From Mycobacterium sp. 1465703.0 (GTDB taxonomy: Bacteria; Actinomycetota; Actinomycetes; Mycobacteriales; Mycobacteriaceae): a stretch of DNA of 64,000 bases. Each line of letters begins with the position of its first letter. The stretch's first letter is position 1. This document shows positions 15,933-24,605 of this stretch, piece by piece. Location of the stretch: positions 1-64,000 of the forward strand of contig NZ_LZKU01000256.1 of the NCBI RefSeq assembly GCF_001672975.1, in the 5' to 3' direction. A program made the translations under genes and the position numbers. Below the pieces are notes generated by a model, which made no database searches, was not told where the DNA came from, and saw nothing but the letters and a program-made list of their open reading frames with translations.

Positions 15933-17339
15933 TCACTTCCCGGTGTCGGCCTCGTCGGATTCGCCGGCCTCATCCGAGGCTTCGTCGTCCTCCGTCGCCG
16001 GATTGCCGGCCCCCTCCGTGCGCTTGCCGAAGAATTCACTGGTGTCGATGGTGTTCCCAGCGCTGTCGGTGACGGTCGCCGCCCGGATCACCTCGGCGAT
16101 GGCCAGCGACCGGCGCACGTCGGCGAACATGGCCGGCAGCTGGTTGTTTTCCTGCAGGTAGCCCAACAGTTGCTGGGGTTCGATGCCGTATTGCTGTGAC
16201 GTCGCCACCAGCCGCTCGGTCAGGTCCTCCTGGCCGACCTGGATCTGCAGCTCGTCGGCCAGCGCGTCCAGCAGCAGTTGCCTCTTGACGTCCGTCTCGG
16301 CGGCGGTGCGCGTCTCGTTCTCGAACTCTTCGCGAGACTTGCCTTGCTGGGCCAGCACTTCCTCGAGCTTGGTTTCGTCGTGGTTGAGGCTGTGCAGGGC
16401 ATTGTGCAGGGCACTGTCGACCTGCGCCTTGACGATCGCCTCCGGCAGCGGCACGTCGACCTGCTCGAGCAGCGTGTCGAGAGTGGCCTCGCGGATGTTC
16501 TCGGCTTGCTGGACTCGCTTGGTGCGGCCGACCTGGTCGCGCAGGTTGGTCTTCAGCTCCTCGATGGTGTCGAACTCGCTGGCCAGTTGGGCGAACTCGT
16601 CGTCGGGCTCGGGCAGCTCGCGTTCCTTGATCGACTTGACCGTGACGGTCACCTGCGCGTCCTTACCGGCGTGCTCGCCGGTCGCCAGCGCCGCGGTGAA
16701 CTCCTTGGACTCGTCGACCGACAATCCGATCAGAGCTTCGTCGAGGCCCGCGATGAGCCGGCCCGACCCGACCTCGTGGGACAGGCCCTGTGCGGTGGCG
16801 CCCGGAACCTCTTCACCGTCGATAGTGGCCGACAGGTCGATCGACACGAAGTCACCGTCGGCGACCGGGCGGTCCACTCCGGTCAGGGTGCCGAACCGGG
16901 CACGCAGAGACTGCAGTTCGGCGTCCACGTCTTCGTCGCTGACCTCGATCGGGTCCACCGAGACCTTGAGTTCGCCCGGGTCCGGCAGAGTGAGCTTCGG
17001 GCGCACGTCGACCTCGGCGGTGAAGGCCAGCTCCTCGCCATACTCCTTTTTGGTGACCTCGATCTCGGGCTGGCCCAGTGGGTGCACCTCTGACTCCGCG
17101 ACCGCCTGCCCGTACCGCGCCGGCAGCGCCTCGTTGACGACCTGATCGAGCATGGCCTCACGGCCGAACCGGGCCTCCAGCAACTTCGCCGGCGCCTTGC
17201 CCGGCCGGAATCCGGGCAGCCGCACCTGCCGGGCCAGCTCCTTATAAGCACGCTGGAAATCGGGCTCGAGTTCCGAGAAAGGGACCTCCACGTTGATGCG
17301 CACCCGGGTGGGGCTCAACTGCTCGACGGTGCTCTTCAC
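15933..17339 (-). CDS. tig: Trigger factor (ribosome-associated chaperone / prolyl isomerase)
   Basis: Binds the ribosome exit tunnel and folds nascent chains. I chose the GTG at 17339 because GAGGAG precedes it. The longer open frame to 17468 runs through tRNA-Pro and is not coding. The resulting 468 residues match the family. The ribosome-binding signature LPGFRPGKAP lies at 41-50. An FKBP-type domain (DFVSIDLSATIDGEEV...) occupies about 150-240 and is followed by the long helical arms. The tail is acidic (EDDEASDEAGESDEADTGK). It lies next to clpP1P2, as in most bacteria. Confidence 0.97.
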   Translation of the reverse strand: MKSTVEQLSPTRVRINVEVPFSELEPDFQRAYKELARQVRLPGFRPGKAPAKLLEARFGREAMLDQVVNEALPARYGQAVAESEVHPLGQPEIEVTKKEYGEELAFTAEVDVRPKLTLPDPGELKVSVDPIEVSDEDVDAELQSLRARFGTLTGVDRPVADGDFVSIDLSATIDGEEVPGATAQGLSHEVGSGRLIAGLDEALIGLSVDESKEFTAALATGEHAGKDAQVTVTVKSIKERELPEPDDEFAQLASEFDTIEELKTNLRDQVGRTKRVQQAENIREATLDTLLEQVDVPLPEAIVKAQVDSALHNALHSLNHDETKLEEVLAQQGKSREEFENETRTAAETDVKRQLLLDALADELQIQVGQEDLTERLVATSQQYGIEPQQLLGYLQENNQLPAMFADVRRSLAIAEVIRAATVTDSAGNTIDTSEFFGKRTEGAGNPATEDDEASDEAGESDEADTGK

Positions 17340-17410
17340 GGGTGTGCTCCTCAGTGCTCGTTCTTGGCGGTCGGTGGGCCGTGCGCAACGCACGGTGCCG
17401 GTCGTGCTGG

Positions 17411-17484
17411 TCGGGGTGACAGGATTTGAACCTGCGGCCTTCCGCTCCCAAAGCGGATGCGCTACCAAGCTGCGCTACACCCCG
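17411..17484 (-). tRNA. tRNA-Pro (anticodon TGG)
   Basis: 74 nt fold into a full cloverleaf. The acceptor CGGGGTG pairs with CACCCCG (discriminator A), the D-arm has GCGC/GCGC, the anticodon loop is TTTGGGA with TGG at 34-36, and the T-loop is TTCAAAT. It lies just upstream of tig on the same strand. No CCA is encoded. Confidence 0.95.
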
Positions 17485-17632
17485 CGCTGACCTCGATGAT
17501 CCTAAGGCCCCTCAACACCTGGTTGGCCACGGGCTTCGCAGCGACGTCACAGACCTCACAGAGCGATCACAAAATCGAGTCGATTAGATTTGATCTCCGT
17601 CGCCAGCTACAGTCACGCTCGACTAAATACAT

Positions 17633-17703
17633 GCGGGCGTAGCTCAATGGTAGAGCCCTAGTCTTCCAAACTAGCTACGCGGGTTCGATTCCCGTCGCCC
17701 GCT
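17633..17703 (+). tRNA. tRNA-Gly (anticodon TCC)
   Basis: 71 nt with acceptor GCGGGCG/CGCCCGC, anticodon stem CTAGT/ACTAG around loop CTTCCAA (TCC at 34-36) and T-loop TTCGATT. It ends 33 bp before the lipP start on the same strand and could share a transcript with it. Confidence 0.95.
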
Positions 17704-17736
17704 CTGGGCTGGCTATCTGCTCGACAGAGAGGCGCC

Positions 17737-18927
17737 ATGAGCGACCTGAAGAGCGACGTGTCAATACACGGCTCATGCGCGTCGGACTTCGTCGGGGTTC
17801 GCGACGCGTTCGAGCGCAATTTCACGCTGGGCTCCGAAGTCGGCGCCGCAGTCGCGGTCTGGGTCGACGGGTCCCTGGTGGTCAATCTGTGGGGTGGCTG
17901 GGCCGATGCGGCCCGTACCCGTACCTGGCAGCAGAACACGCTGACGACGGTGTTGTCCGGCACCAAGGCCCTGTCGGCCACCTGTGTGCACCAACTCGCC
18001 GACCGTGGTGAGCTGGACCTGCAGGCGCCGGTCGCGCACTACTGGCCCGAGTTCGCCCAGGCGGGCAAACAAGACATCACGGTGGCGATGGTGATGAGCC
18101 ACCGCTCCGGCGTCATCGGCCCGCGCACCCGGATGCGCTGGGAGCAGGTCGCCGACTGGGACTACGTCTGCGAACAGCTGGCCGCCGCCGAGCCGTGGTG
18201 GGAGCCGGGCACCGCCCAGGGTTACCACATGACCACCTTCGGTTTCATCATGGGCGAGGTGTTTCGCCGGATCACCGGCCGCACCATTGGCCAATACCTG
18301 CGCGCCGAGATCGCCGAACCGTTGGGCGCCGATGTCCACATCGGGTTGCCGCTGTCCGAACAGCACCGTTGCGCCGAGCGGGTCAACAAGCCGCACGCCC
18401 GAGACCTGCTGGCCGACGCGAACGCGCCCGGCTACCCGACCAGCCTGGCCGAGCACCCGAAGGCGGGACTGTCCATCTCGATGGGGTTCGCCCCGGATGA
18501 CGAACTCGGCTCACACGACCTGAACCTGTGGCGCGAACTCGAATTCCCCGGCACCAACGGGCAGGTCTCGGCGCTTGGGCTGGCGACGTTCTACAACGCG
18601 CTCGCCCAGGAGAAGCTGCTCAGCCGCCAGCACATGGATCTGGTGCGGGTCTGCCAGGGCGGCCTAGAGACCGATCTGGTGCTGGGCCCGCGGGTCGCCG
18701 ACCACGGATGGGGCCTGGGGTACATGCTCAACCAGCGCTGCGTCAACGGACCCAACCCGCGCATCTTCGGTCACGGCGGGCTGGGGGGTTCGTTCGGGTT
18801 CGTCGATCTCGAGCACCGCATCGGCTACGCGTATGTGGCCAATCACTTCGATCCCACCAAGGCGAACGCGGACCCCCGCAGCCTGGTGTTGTCCAACGAG
18901 GTCTACTCGGTGCTGGGAGTCAGCTAG
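17737..18927 (+). CDS. lipP: Serine esterase/lipase of the beta-lactamase family
   Basis: A 396-residue class C beta-lactamase-like (family VIII) esterase, counterpart of M. tuberculosis Rv2463. The catalytic S-x-x-K motif is S74-G-T-K77 (TVLSGTKALS). The conserved tyrosine region is near YVCEQLAAAEPWWEPG and QGYHMTTFGFIMGE. HGGLGGSFGFVD near 346-357 matches the KTG-like third motif (HGG). There is no signal peptide. It is likely to hydrolyse short- to medium-chain esters; the natural substrate is unknown. It ends in a strong rho-independent terminator. Confidence 0.93.
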   Translation: MSDLKSDVSIHGSCASDFVGVRDAFERNFTLGSEVGAAVAVWVDGSLVVNLWGGWADAARTRTWQQNTLTTVLSGTKALSATCVHQLADRGELDLQAPVAHYWPEFAQAGKQDITVAMVMSHRSGVIGPRTRMRWEQVADWDYVCEQLAAAEPWWEPGTAQGYHMTTFGFIMGEVFRRITGRTIGQYLRAEIAEPLGADVHIGLPLSEQHRCAERVNKPHARDLLADANAPGYPTSLAEHPKAGLSISMGFAPDDELGSHDLNLWRELEFPGTNGQVSALGLATFYNALAQEKLLSRQHMDLVRVCQGGLETDLVLGPRVADHGWGLGYMLNQRCVNGPNPRIFGHGGLGGSFGFVDLEHRIGYAYVANHFDPTKANADPRSLVLSNEVYSVLGVS

Positions 18928-18937
18928 CCACGGACAC

Positions 18938-18974
18938 AAACGCGCCCTGCCGATAACCGGCAGGGCGCGTTTTT
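18938..18974 (+). terminator. Rho-independent terminator of lipP
   Basis: 15-bp perfect arms at 18938-18952 and 18958-18972 with a 5-nt loop (ATAAC) run into TTTTT. It starts 11 bp past the lipP stop and sits just beyond the stop of the convergent gene at 18993, so it can serve both. It is the most canonical terminator in the window. Confidence 0.92.
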
Positions 18975-18992
18975 GTTGCGTGACTTATCGGA

Positions 18993-19298
18993 TCAGGGGT
19001 GCCAGCCCGGAGGCGGCGGCGGTCCCCACGGACCATGCGGAGGCGGCGGTGGTCCCCAGCCGGGACCCCCGGCCGGACCGGGCGGGTTCCAGCCCCCGGG
19101 CCCCCAACCCTCGTGACGCCAGTCGTGGCAGTTGTTCCAGTCCCAGTTATCGCCCCAGCCCGGATCCCAGAACTCACCCGGACACCATTGCGGGAAAGGT
19201 CCGGGATGCGCCTGCGCCTCGGTTGCGACGCCCAGGCCCGCCAGTCCCAGCCCACCGATTGCGAGAGCCGTTGCGGCCAAACGTGGAAGAGTTTTCAC
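18993..19298 (-). CDS. Small secreted Pro/Gly/Trp-rich protein
   Basis: 101 residues from a GTG start. A signal peptide (MKTLPRLAATALAIGGLG... ending AQA|HP at 30/31) is followed by a mature part rich in Trp, Pro, Gly and His. It has two cysteines, Cys39 in QWCPGEFWDPGWG and Cys57 in NNCHDW, that could form a disulfide. The C-terminus repeats GPWGPPPPPG. Short secreted proteins with this WCPG...CHDW pattern recur in mycobacteria without known function. It is convergent with lipP and shares its terminator. Confidence 0.8.
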   Translation of the reverse strand: MKTLPRLAATALAIGGLGLAGLGVATEAQAHPGPFPQWCPGEFWDPGWGDNWDWNNCHDWRHEGWGPGGWNPPGPAGGPGWGPPPPPHGPWGPPPPPGWHP

Positions 19299-19410
19299 AG
19301 CAAGGACTATTACCCATCGGTGCTTTGGCTAAACAAATCGGCGCCAGTGTTTCGGGCTGAGAGTTACCTGTTAATCCGGTCCGGCTGCGTCAACTGCCGG
19401 GCCGGCCGGC

Positions 19411-20217
19411 TCATTTCTGGCAGGTCGGGCACCAGAAAACGTTTCGGCCCTCCAGCACCGTCGTGCGGATCGGATCACCGGACACCCGGCAGGGTTCGCC
19501 GGCGCGCCGGTAGACGTAGGTGCGGGGCCGATCGGGCCGGTACGACGGCGCGCCGTGATCGTGCTCCGGCCGCACCACGATGATCTTGCCGCGCCGCAAA
19601 CCGACCTTCATCAACGTCACCAGGTCGCTCCAGGCCGCATCGAACTCGGCCTCGCCGACGTCGCGGCCGGGCCGGAACGGGTCGATCCGGTGACGGAACA
19701 ACAACTCGCTGCGATAGACGTTACCCACCCCGGCCATCACCGTCTGATCCATCAACAGGGCGCCAATAGGCCTGCGGGACTTGGCAATTCGCTTCCACGC
19801 CCACGACGGATCGGCGTCGCTGCGCAGCGGGTCGGGGCCTAATCTGGCCAGGACGTCGCTGACTTGGCCTTCGTCGATGACCTCGCACACCGTCGGCCCG
19901 CGCAGGTCGGTGCCGTGATCGGCGCCGATCATGCGCATCCGGACCTGCCCGACCGCTTCGGGAAACAGTCCGTCGCCGGTACGTTCCCACTCGGTGAAGG
20001 CGCCGTACAGCCCGAGATGCACGTGCACGATCGGGCCGCCGGCGTAGTGGTGAAACAGGTGCTTCCCCCAGGCGCTGGTGCGCTGCAGCACCCGACCGTT
20101 GACCACCGCCGCCGAATCAGCGAAGCGGCCCTGGGGGCTGGACACCGCCACGGGGGCGCCGGCGTACCGGCGTTGGTGCAGCCGGGCCAACCGATGCAGG
20201 GTATGCCCTTCGGGCAC
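19411..20217 (-). CDS. nei: Endonuclease VIII-like DNA glycosylase (Fpg/Nei family)
   Basis: Bifunctional glycosylase/AP lyase that removes oxidised bases. 268 residues, counterpart of M. tuberculosis Rv2464c (Nei1). After removal of Met, the catalytic Pro2 and Glu3 (MPEGHTLHRLARLH) are in place. The helix-two-turn-helix contains MDQTVMAGVGNVYRSELLF, with the conserved GVGN-Y-ELLF. The C-terminal zinc finger is unusual: Cys243, Ser246, Cys263 and Cys266 (PCRVSGD...WCPTCQ), so one of the usual four cysteines is serine. It lies 18 bp downstream of rpiB in a probable Rv2466c-like / rpiB / nei unit. Confidence 0.93.
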   Translation of the reverse strand: MPEGHTLHRLARLHQRRYAGAPVAVSSPQGRFADSAAVVNGRVLQRTSAWGKHLFHHYAGGPIVHVHLGLYGAFTEWERTGDGLFPEAVGQVRMRMIGADHGTDLRGPTVCEVIDEGQVSDVLARLGPDPLRSDADPSWAWKRIAKSRRPIGALLMDQTVMAGVGNVYRSELLFRHRIDPFRPGRDVGEAEFDAAWSDLVTLMKVGLRRGKIIVVRPEHDHGAPSYRPDRPRTYVYRRAGEPCRVSGDPIRTTVLEGRNVFWCPTCQK

Positions 20218-20235
20218 GCGCAGACCTTTCCGGCG

Positions 20236-20715
20236 TCAATCAGCCGCGCCGGGTACCGGCGGGGCCTGGTGGGTGCGTTCGTATTCGGCGAGTATGTCGA
20301 TACGCCGTTGGTGGCGTTCGGCTTTCGACCACGGCGTGGTCAAGAAGGCGTCGACGATGGCCAGCGCCTCGGCCACGGTGTGCATCCGTCCGCCGATGCC
20401 GATCAGTTGGGCGTTGTTGTGTTCGCGGGCCAGCGTCGCGGTTTCGACGCTCCAGGCCAGCGCGCACCGGGCGCCGGGGACCTTGTTGGCGGCGATCTGC
20501 TCTCCGTTGCCCGAGCCACCCAGCACGATGCCCAGGCTGTCCGGGTCGGCGACCGTGCGAGTGGCGGCGGCGATGCAAAACGCCGGGTAATCGTCTTCGG
20601 CGTCGTAGCTGAAGGCACCGCAGTCGATCGGCTCGTACCCGGATTTCTGGAGGTGGTCGATGATCTGCTGCTTGAGCTCGAATCCGGCGTGGTCAGAGCC
20701 GAGGTAGACGCGCAT
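20236..20715 (-). CDS. rpiB: Ribose-5-phosphate isomerase B
   Basis: Interconverts ribose-5-phosphate and ribulose-5-phosphate in the pentose phosphate pathway. 159 residues. MRVYLGSDHAGFELK opens the fold, and the phosphate and catalytic loop is LGGSGNGEQIAANK (65-78) with Glu72 as the general base of the actinobacterial subtype. GGRMHTVAEALAIVDAF is the conserved C-terminal motif. The ATG at 20715 is used. nei follows after 18 bp. Confidence 0.97.
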   Translation of the reverse strand: MRVYLGSDHAGFELKQQIIDHLQKSGYEPIDCGAFSYDAEDDYPAFCIAAATRTVADPDSLGIVLGGSGNGEQIAANKVPGARCALAWSVETATLAREHNNAQLIGIGGRMHTVAEALAIVDAFLTTPWSKAERHQRRIDILAEYERTHQAPPVPGAAD

Positions 20716-20769
20716 GCCCGCAATCCTTACACAGCCACCGCCGCCCGTTTCGCGGCGATCCAGTGCGGT

Positions 20770-21393
20770 CTAGTCGAATTCGGGCTTCTCGGTGCGGGTC
20801 CGCTTGAGCTCGAAGAAGTGCGGGTAGGACGCGAAGGTGACCGAGGCGTCCCACAGCTTGCCCGCTTCCTCACCCCGCGGGATCTTGGAGAGCACCGGCC
20901 CGAAGAAGGCCACGTCGTTGACGTGGATGGTCGGTGTGCCGACGTCGTCGCCGACCGCGTCCATGCCGGCGTGGTGGCTCTTGCGCAGCGCTTCGTCGTA
21001 GGCGTCGCTGTTCGCGGCCTCCGCCAACTCGGCGGGCAGGTCGGCGTCGGCCAGCGCCAGCTTGATCACGTCGTCGAGTTCTTTGTTGCCCTCGTTGTGG
21101 ATCCGGGTCCCCATCGCGGTGTACAGCGGCCGCAGCACCTCGGCCCCGTGGGCCTGCTCAGCGGCGATCGCCACGCGCACCGGGCCGAAGGCCTTCGCCA
21201 GCCGTTCGCGGTATTCGTCGGGCAGACCTTCGCGGTTCTCGTTGAGCACCGCCAGGCTCATCACGTGAAAGTTCACCTCGATGTCGCGAACCTTTTCCAC
21301 TTCGAGGATCCAGCGCGAGGTGATCCATGCCCACGGACATAGCGGATCGAACCAGAAATCGGCTTTGTTTTTCGCGGCGGCGGTGTCAGGCAT
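20770..21393 (-). CDS. DsbA-like thioredoxin-fold oxidoreductase (Rv2466c-type) with CPWA active site
   Basis: 207-residue DsbA/FrnE-fold protein, highly similar to M. tuberculosis Rv2466c, a mycothiol-dependent reductase that activates the prodrug TP053. DFWFDPLCPWAWITSRWILE places Cys19 as nucleophile. The residue at 22 is Ala (codon GCA), where Rv2466c has Cys22 in CPWC. The alpha-helical insertion and cis-Pro loop (GTPTIHVND) are intact, and the C-terminus FFELKRTRTEKPEFD matches closely. Without the resolving cysteine it would have to work by a monothiol mechanism using mycothiol. It lies divergent from pepN, with 91 bp between starts, and upstream of rpiB. Confidence 0.92.
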   Translation of the reverse strand: MPDTAAAKNKADFWFDPLCPWAWITSRWILEVEKVRDIEVNFHVMSLAVLNENREGLPDEYRERLAKAFGPVRVAIAAEQAHGAEVLRPLYTAMGTRIHNEGNKELDDVIKLALADADLPAELAEAANSDAYDEALRKSHHAGMDAVGDDVGTPTIHVNDVAFFGPVLSKIPRGEEAGKLWDASVTFASYPHFFELKRTRTEKPEFD

Positions 21394-21484
21394 GGCGCAT
21401 CCTCTCGTCGGATAAAAGACTGCTCTTCATAACCGTAGGCGTCTGGATCCTGTTCCCGCTTCGCCCGACCCGTAAGTTGGACAC

Positions 21485-24064
21485 GTGGCACTTCCCAACC
21501 TCACCCGCGAACAGGCCGTCGAACGCGCTTCCCTGATCACCGTCGCCAGCTATCAGATCGACCTAGATCTCACCGACGGCAGTGGCGCTCCCAGTGAACG
21601 GAACTTCCGCTCGCTCACCACGGTGGTGTTCGATGCGCTCGACGGCGCCGACACGGTCATCGACATCGCCGCCGACACCATTCGCAGCGCCACCCTCAAC
21701 GGGCACGATCTGGACGTTTCCGGATACGACGAATCCACCGGTATCCCACTGCGCGGGCTGGCCGACCGCAACATCGTCGTGGTTGACGCGGACTGCCGTT
21801 ACTCCAACACCGGCGAGGGTCTGCACCGATTCGTCGACCCGGTCGACGACGAGACCTATCTGTACTCGCAGTTCGAAACCGCCGATGCCAAGCGCATGTT
21901 CGCCTGCTTCGACCAGCCCGACCTCAAGGCCACCTTCGACGTGCGGGTCACCGCGCCCACGCATTGGAAGGTGATCTCCAACGGCGCGACGGTGTCGGTG
22001 GAAGACGGCGTGCACACCTTTGCCACCACACCCCGGATGAGCACCTATCTGGTCGCGCTGATCGCCGGCCCCTACGCCGAATGGAACGACGTTTACACCG
22101 ATGAGCACGGCGAGATCCCGCTGGGCATCTACTGCCGGTCGTCTTTGGCGCAACACATGGACGCCGAGCGGCTGTTCACCCAAACCAAACAGGGATTTGG
22201 CTTCTACCACAAGAACTTTGGGCTCCCCTACGCGTTCGGGAAATACGATCAGCTGTTCGTTCCCGAATTCAACGCCGGCGCAATGGAAAACGCCGGCGCG
22301 GTGACCTTCCTTGAGGACTACGTGTTTCGCAGCAAGGTCACCCGGGCATCCTACGAACGGCGCGCCGAGACCGTGCTGCATGAGATGGCGCACATGTGGT
22401 TCGGGGATCTGGTCACCATGGCCTGGTGGGACGACCTGTGGCTGAACGAGTCGTTCGCGACCTTCGCCTCGGTGCTGTGCCAAAGCGAGGCAACCGAATT
22501 CACCGAGGCCTGGACGACATTCGCCACGGTGGAGAAGTCGTGGGCCTACCGCCAGGATCAGTTGCCGTCGACGCATCCGATCGCCGCCGACATCCCCGAC
22601 TTGGCCGCGGTCGAGGTGAACTTCGACGGCATCACCTACGCCAAAGGCGCTTCGGTGCTCAAGCAACTCGTCGCCTATGTCGGGTTGGAGCACTTCCTGG
22701 CCGGGCTGCGAGACTACTTCCGCGCCCACGCCTTCGGGAATGCCACCTTCGACGACCTGGTCACCGCGCTGGAGCAGGCGTCGGGACGCGACCTGTCCGA
22801 TTGGGGTCAGCAGTGGCTCAAGACGACCGGGCTGAATACGCTGCGGCCGGATTTCGACGTCGACACGGACGGCAGGTTCACCCGGTTCGCGGTGACTCAG
22901 AGCGGCGCCGCACCGGGCGCCGGCGAGACCCGGGTGCACCGGCTGGCGGTCGGGATCTACGACGACGACGGCAGCGGAAAGCTGGTGCGAGTGCACCGCG
23001 AAGAGCTCGACGTCGAAGGTTCGGTCACGGAAGTTCCTGCACTGGTTGGTGTTTCGCGGGGCCAGCTGGTCCTGGTCAATGACGACGACCTGACGTATTG
23101 CTCGTTACGGCTGGACACGGAGTCGCTAGGCACCGCGCTGGAGCGCATCGCCGACATCGCCGAGCCGCTGCCGCGCTCGCTGGTCTGGTCGGCCGCTTGG
23201 GAGATGACGCGTGAAGCCGAACTGCGGGCGCGCGATTTCGTGGCCCTGGTGACGGGTGGCGTGCACGCCGAATCCGAGGTCGGGGTGGCACAACGGCTGC
23301 TGCTGCAGGCGCAGACTGCGCTGACGTCGTACGCCGAACAGGGCTGGGCGCGCGAGCAGGGCTGGCCGCAGTTCGCCGACCGGCTGTTGGAGTTGGCGCG
23401 TGCCGCGCAGCCCGGCTCGGACCACCAGCTCGCCTTCGTTAACACGCTGTGCTCGTCGGTGCTGTCGACGGACCATGTCGCGACGCTGGCGGAGCTGCTG
23501 GAGCGGGGTCCCGCCGAGTTGGGACTGGCCGGCCTCGAGATCGACACGGACCTGCGGTGGCGGATCGTGACGGCGCTGGCCACCGCCGGTGCCATCGACG
23601 CCGATGGGCCCGCGACGCCGTTCATCGATGCCGAGATCCAGCGCGATCCGACCGCCGCCGGCAAGCGGCACGGGGCCCAGGCCGCGACGGCCCGGCCTCA
23701 GCTGCGGGTCAAGGAGGAAGCCTGGACGATGGTGGTGGAGGACGACACCCTGGCCAACATCACCGCCCGCTCGATCATCGCGGGCATCGCGCCGGCGGGG
23801 CAGGCCGAGTTGCTCAAGCCGTTCACAGAGCGCTATTTCGAGGTGATCTCCGGAGTCTGGGCGCGCCGATCCAGCGAAGTGGCGCAGACGGTGGTGATCG
23901 GCCTGTATCCGCACTGGGACATCAGCGACGACGGCATTGCCGCCGCGGACAAGTTCTTGTCCGACCCGCAGGTGCCGGCGGCGTTGCGACGTCTGGTGCT
24001 CGAGGGTCAGGCCGGAGTGAAGCGTTCGTTGCGGGCGCGCCGTTTCGACGCCAGCGAGAGCTGA
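21485..24064 (+). CDS. pepN: Aminopeptidase N (M1 zinc metallopeptidase)
   Basis: Cytoplasmic aminopeptidase that removes N-terminal residues from peptides. 859 residues, the usual length for the actinobacterial type. The exopeptidase motif GAMEN is at 265-269. The zinc site is HEMAH at 299-303 with Glu322 (NESFATF). SYERRAETVLHEMAHMWFGD is the conserved core. The C-terminal half is the ERAP1-like helical domain. The start is GTG at 21485, giving ALPNLTREQAVERA. It converges on the DUF5130 gene, with a palindromic spacer between them. Confidence 0.97.
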   Translation: MALPNLTREQAVERASLITVASYQIDLDLTDGSGAPSERNFRSLTTVVFDALDGADTVIDIAADTIRSATLNGHDLDVSGYDESTGIPLRGLADRNIVVVDADCRYSNTGEGLHRFVDPVDDETYLYSQFETADAKRMFACFDQPDLKATFDVRVTAPTHWKVISNGATVSVEDGVHTFATTPRMSTYLVALIAGPYAEWNDVYTDEHGEIPLGIYCRSSLAQHMDAERLFTQTKQGFGFYHKNFGLPYAFGKYDQLFVPEFNAGAMENAGAVTFLEDYVFRSKVTRASYERRAETVLHEMAHMWFGDLVTMAWWDDLWLNESFATFASVLCQSEATEFTEAWTTFATVEKSWAYRQDQLPSTHPIAADIPDLAAVEVNFDGITYAKGASVLKQLVAYVGLEHFLAGLRDYFRAHAFGNATFDDLVTALEQASGRDLSDWGQQWLKTTGLNTLRPDFDVDTDGRFTRFAVTQSGAAPGAGETRVHRLAVGIYDDDGSGKLVRVHREELDVEGSVTEVPALVGVSRGQLVLVNDDDLTYCSLRLDTESLGTALERIADIAEPLPRSLVWSAAWEMTREAELRARDFVALVTGGVHAESEVGVAQRLLLQAQTALTSYAEQGWAREQGWPQFADRLLELARAAQPGSDHQLAFVNTLCSSVLSTDHVATLAELLERGPAELGLAGLEIDTDLRWRIVTALATAGAIDADGPATPFIDAEIQRDPTAAGKRHGAQAATARPQLRVKEEAWTMVVEDDTLANITARSIIAGIAPAGQAELLKPFTERYFEVISGVWARRSSEVAQTVVIGLYPHWDISDDGIAAADKFLSDPQVPAALRRLVLEGQAGVKRSLRARRFDASES

Positions 24065-24075
24065 GCGCCCCCGCC

Positions 24076-24138
24076 GCTTAGAACTAAGCAATGGTGGCGA
24101 CCCGCCGCGCCCGGCTACGCCGCGCTTGCGATCGCCAC
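24076..24138. repeat. Palindromic spacer between convergent pepN and the DUF5130 gene
   Basis: GCTTAG-AA-CTAAGC (24076-24089) is a perfect palindrome. A second hairpin follows, with GTGGCGA (24094-24100) pairing with TCGCCAC (24132-24138) around a GC-rich interior. The sequence resembles a short hairpin repeat that I recall seeing between mycobacterial genes. It can act as a two-way terminator. Confidence 0.4.
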
Positions 24139-24605
24139 TAAGCCGGCGAAATCCCGGCGCTGAGCACGCGGATCGCGCTGACCAGGCCGTCGACCAGGTC
24201 ACCCCGCTCGAATGCCGACGATGCGGCGGCGACACCCAGCGGTGCGGCCGACTCGGCGCCCCGGCCGCGAACCTCCGTGCCGTAGACCACCTCGATGACC
24301 TTCTGGTCGGGTGAGACGGCCAGCAGCACCGCATTGTTCGGCGTCGGCACGTCGGCCAGGATCTGGCGAGCGCGTGCGGCGGTGTCGGTGCCCAGGTCGC
24401 CCAGATAGACCGCGAAACGCGTCTTGGATGCCCGCGATCCGTATTTCAGCGCATCGTCCACGGTGACCAGGTCTTTGGTGGAAAAGGGGAACTGCACCGA
24501 CAGTTCGCCCGGCTCGGTGACGCCCGAGATCCGTCCGCTGGTGGTGATCACCCAGCCAGGCGGCAGCTCGGCGGGTTCTCTCGTCGCTACCTCACCACGT
24601 GCCAC
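24138..24605 (-). CDS. DUF5130/TPM-like protein (Rv2468c-type), possible cytochrome aa3 accessory subunit
   Basis: 155 residues from the GTG at 24605, chosen because GGAGG lies 8 nt upstream inside the preceding gene, giving a 14-bp overlap. A longer frame back to 24674 is also open. The fold is TPM/DUF5130-like (ARQILADVPTPNNAVLLAVSPDQKVIEVVYG is the conserved stretch). No membrane segment is seen. From memory, the M. smegmatis counterparts of this gene and its upstream partner co-purify with the respiratory III2IV2 supercomplex as CtaI/CtaJ. I treat that as likely but unverified here. Confidence 0.7.
   Translation of the reverse strand: MARGEVATREPAELPPGWVITTSGRISGVTEPGELSVQFPFSTKDLVTVDDALKYGSRASKTRFAVYLGDLGTDTAARARQILADVPTPNNAVLLAVSPDQKVIEVVYGTEVRGRGAESAAPLGVAAASSAFERGDLVDGLVSAIRVLSAGISPA

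Noticed and set aside
17340..17468. N-terminal extension of tig into the tRNA-Pro region
   Set aside because: The extension is translated tRNA-Pro sequence; the GTG at 17339 has a ribosome site and gives the family length.
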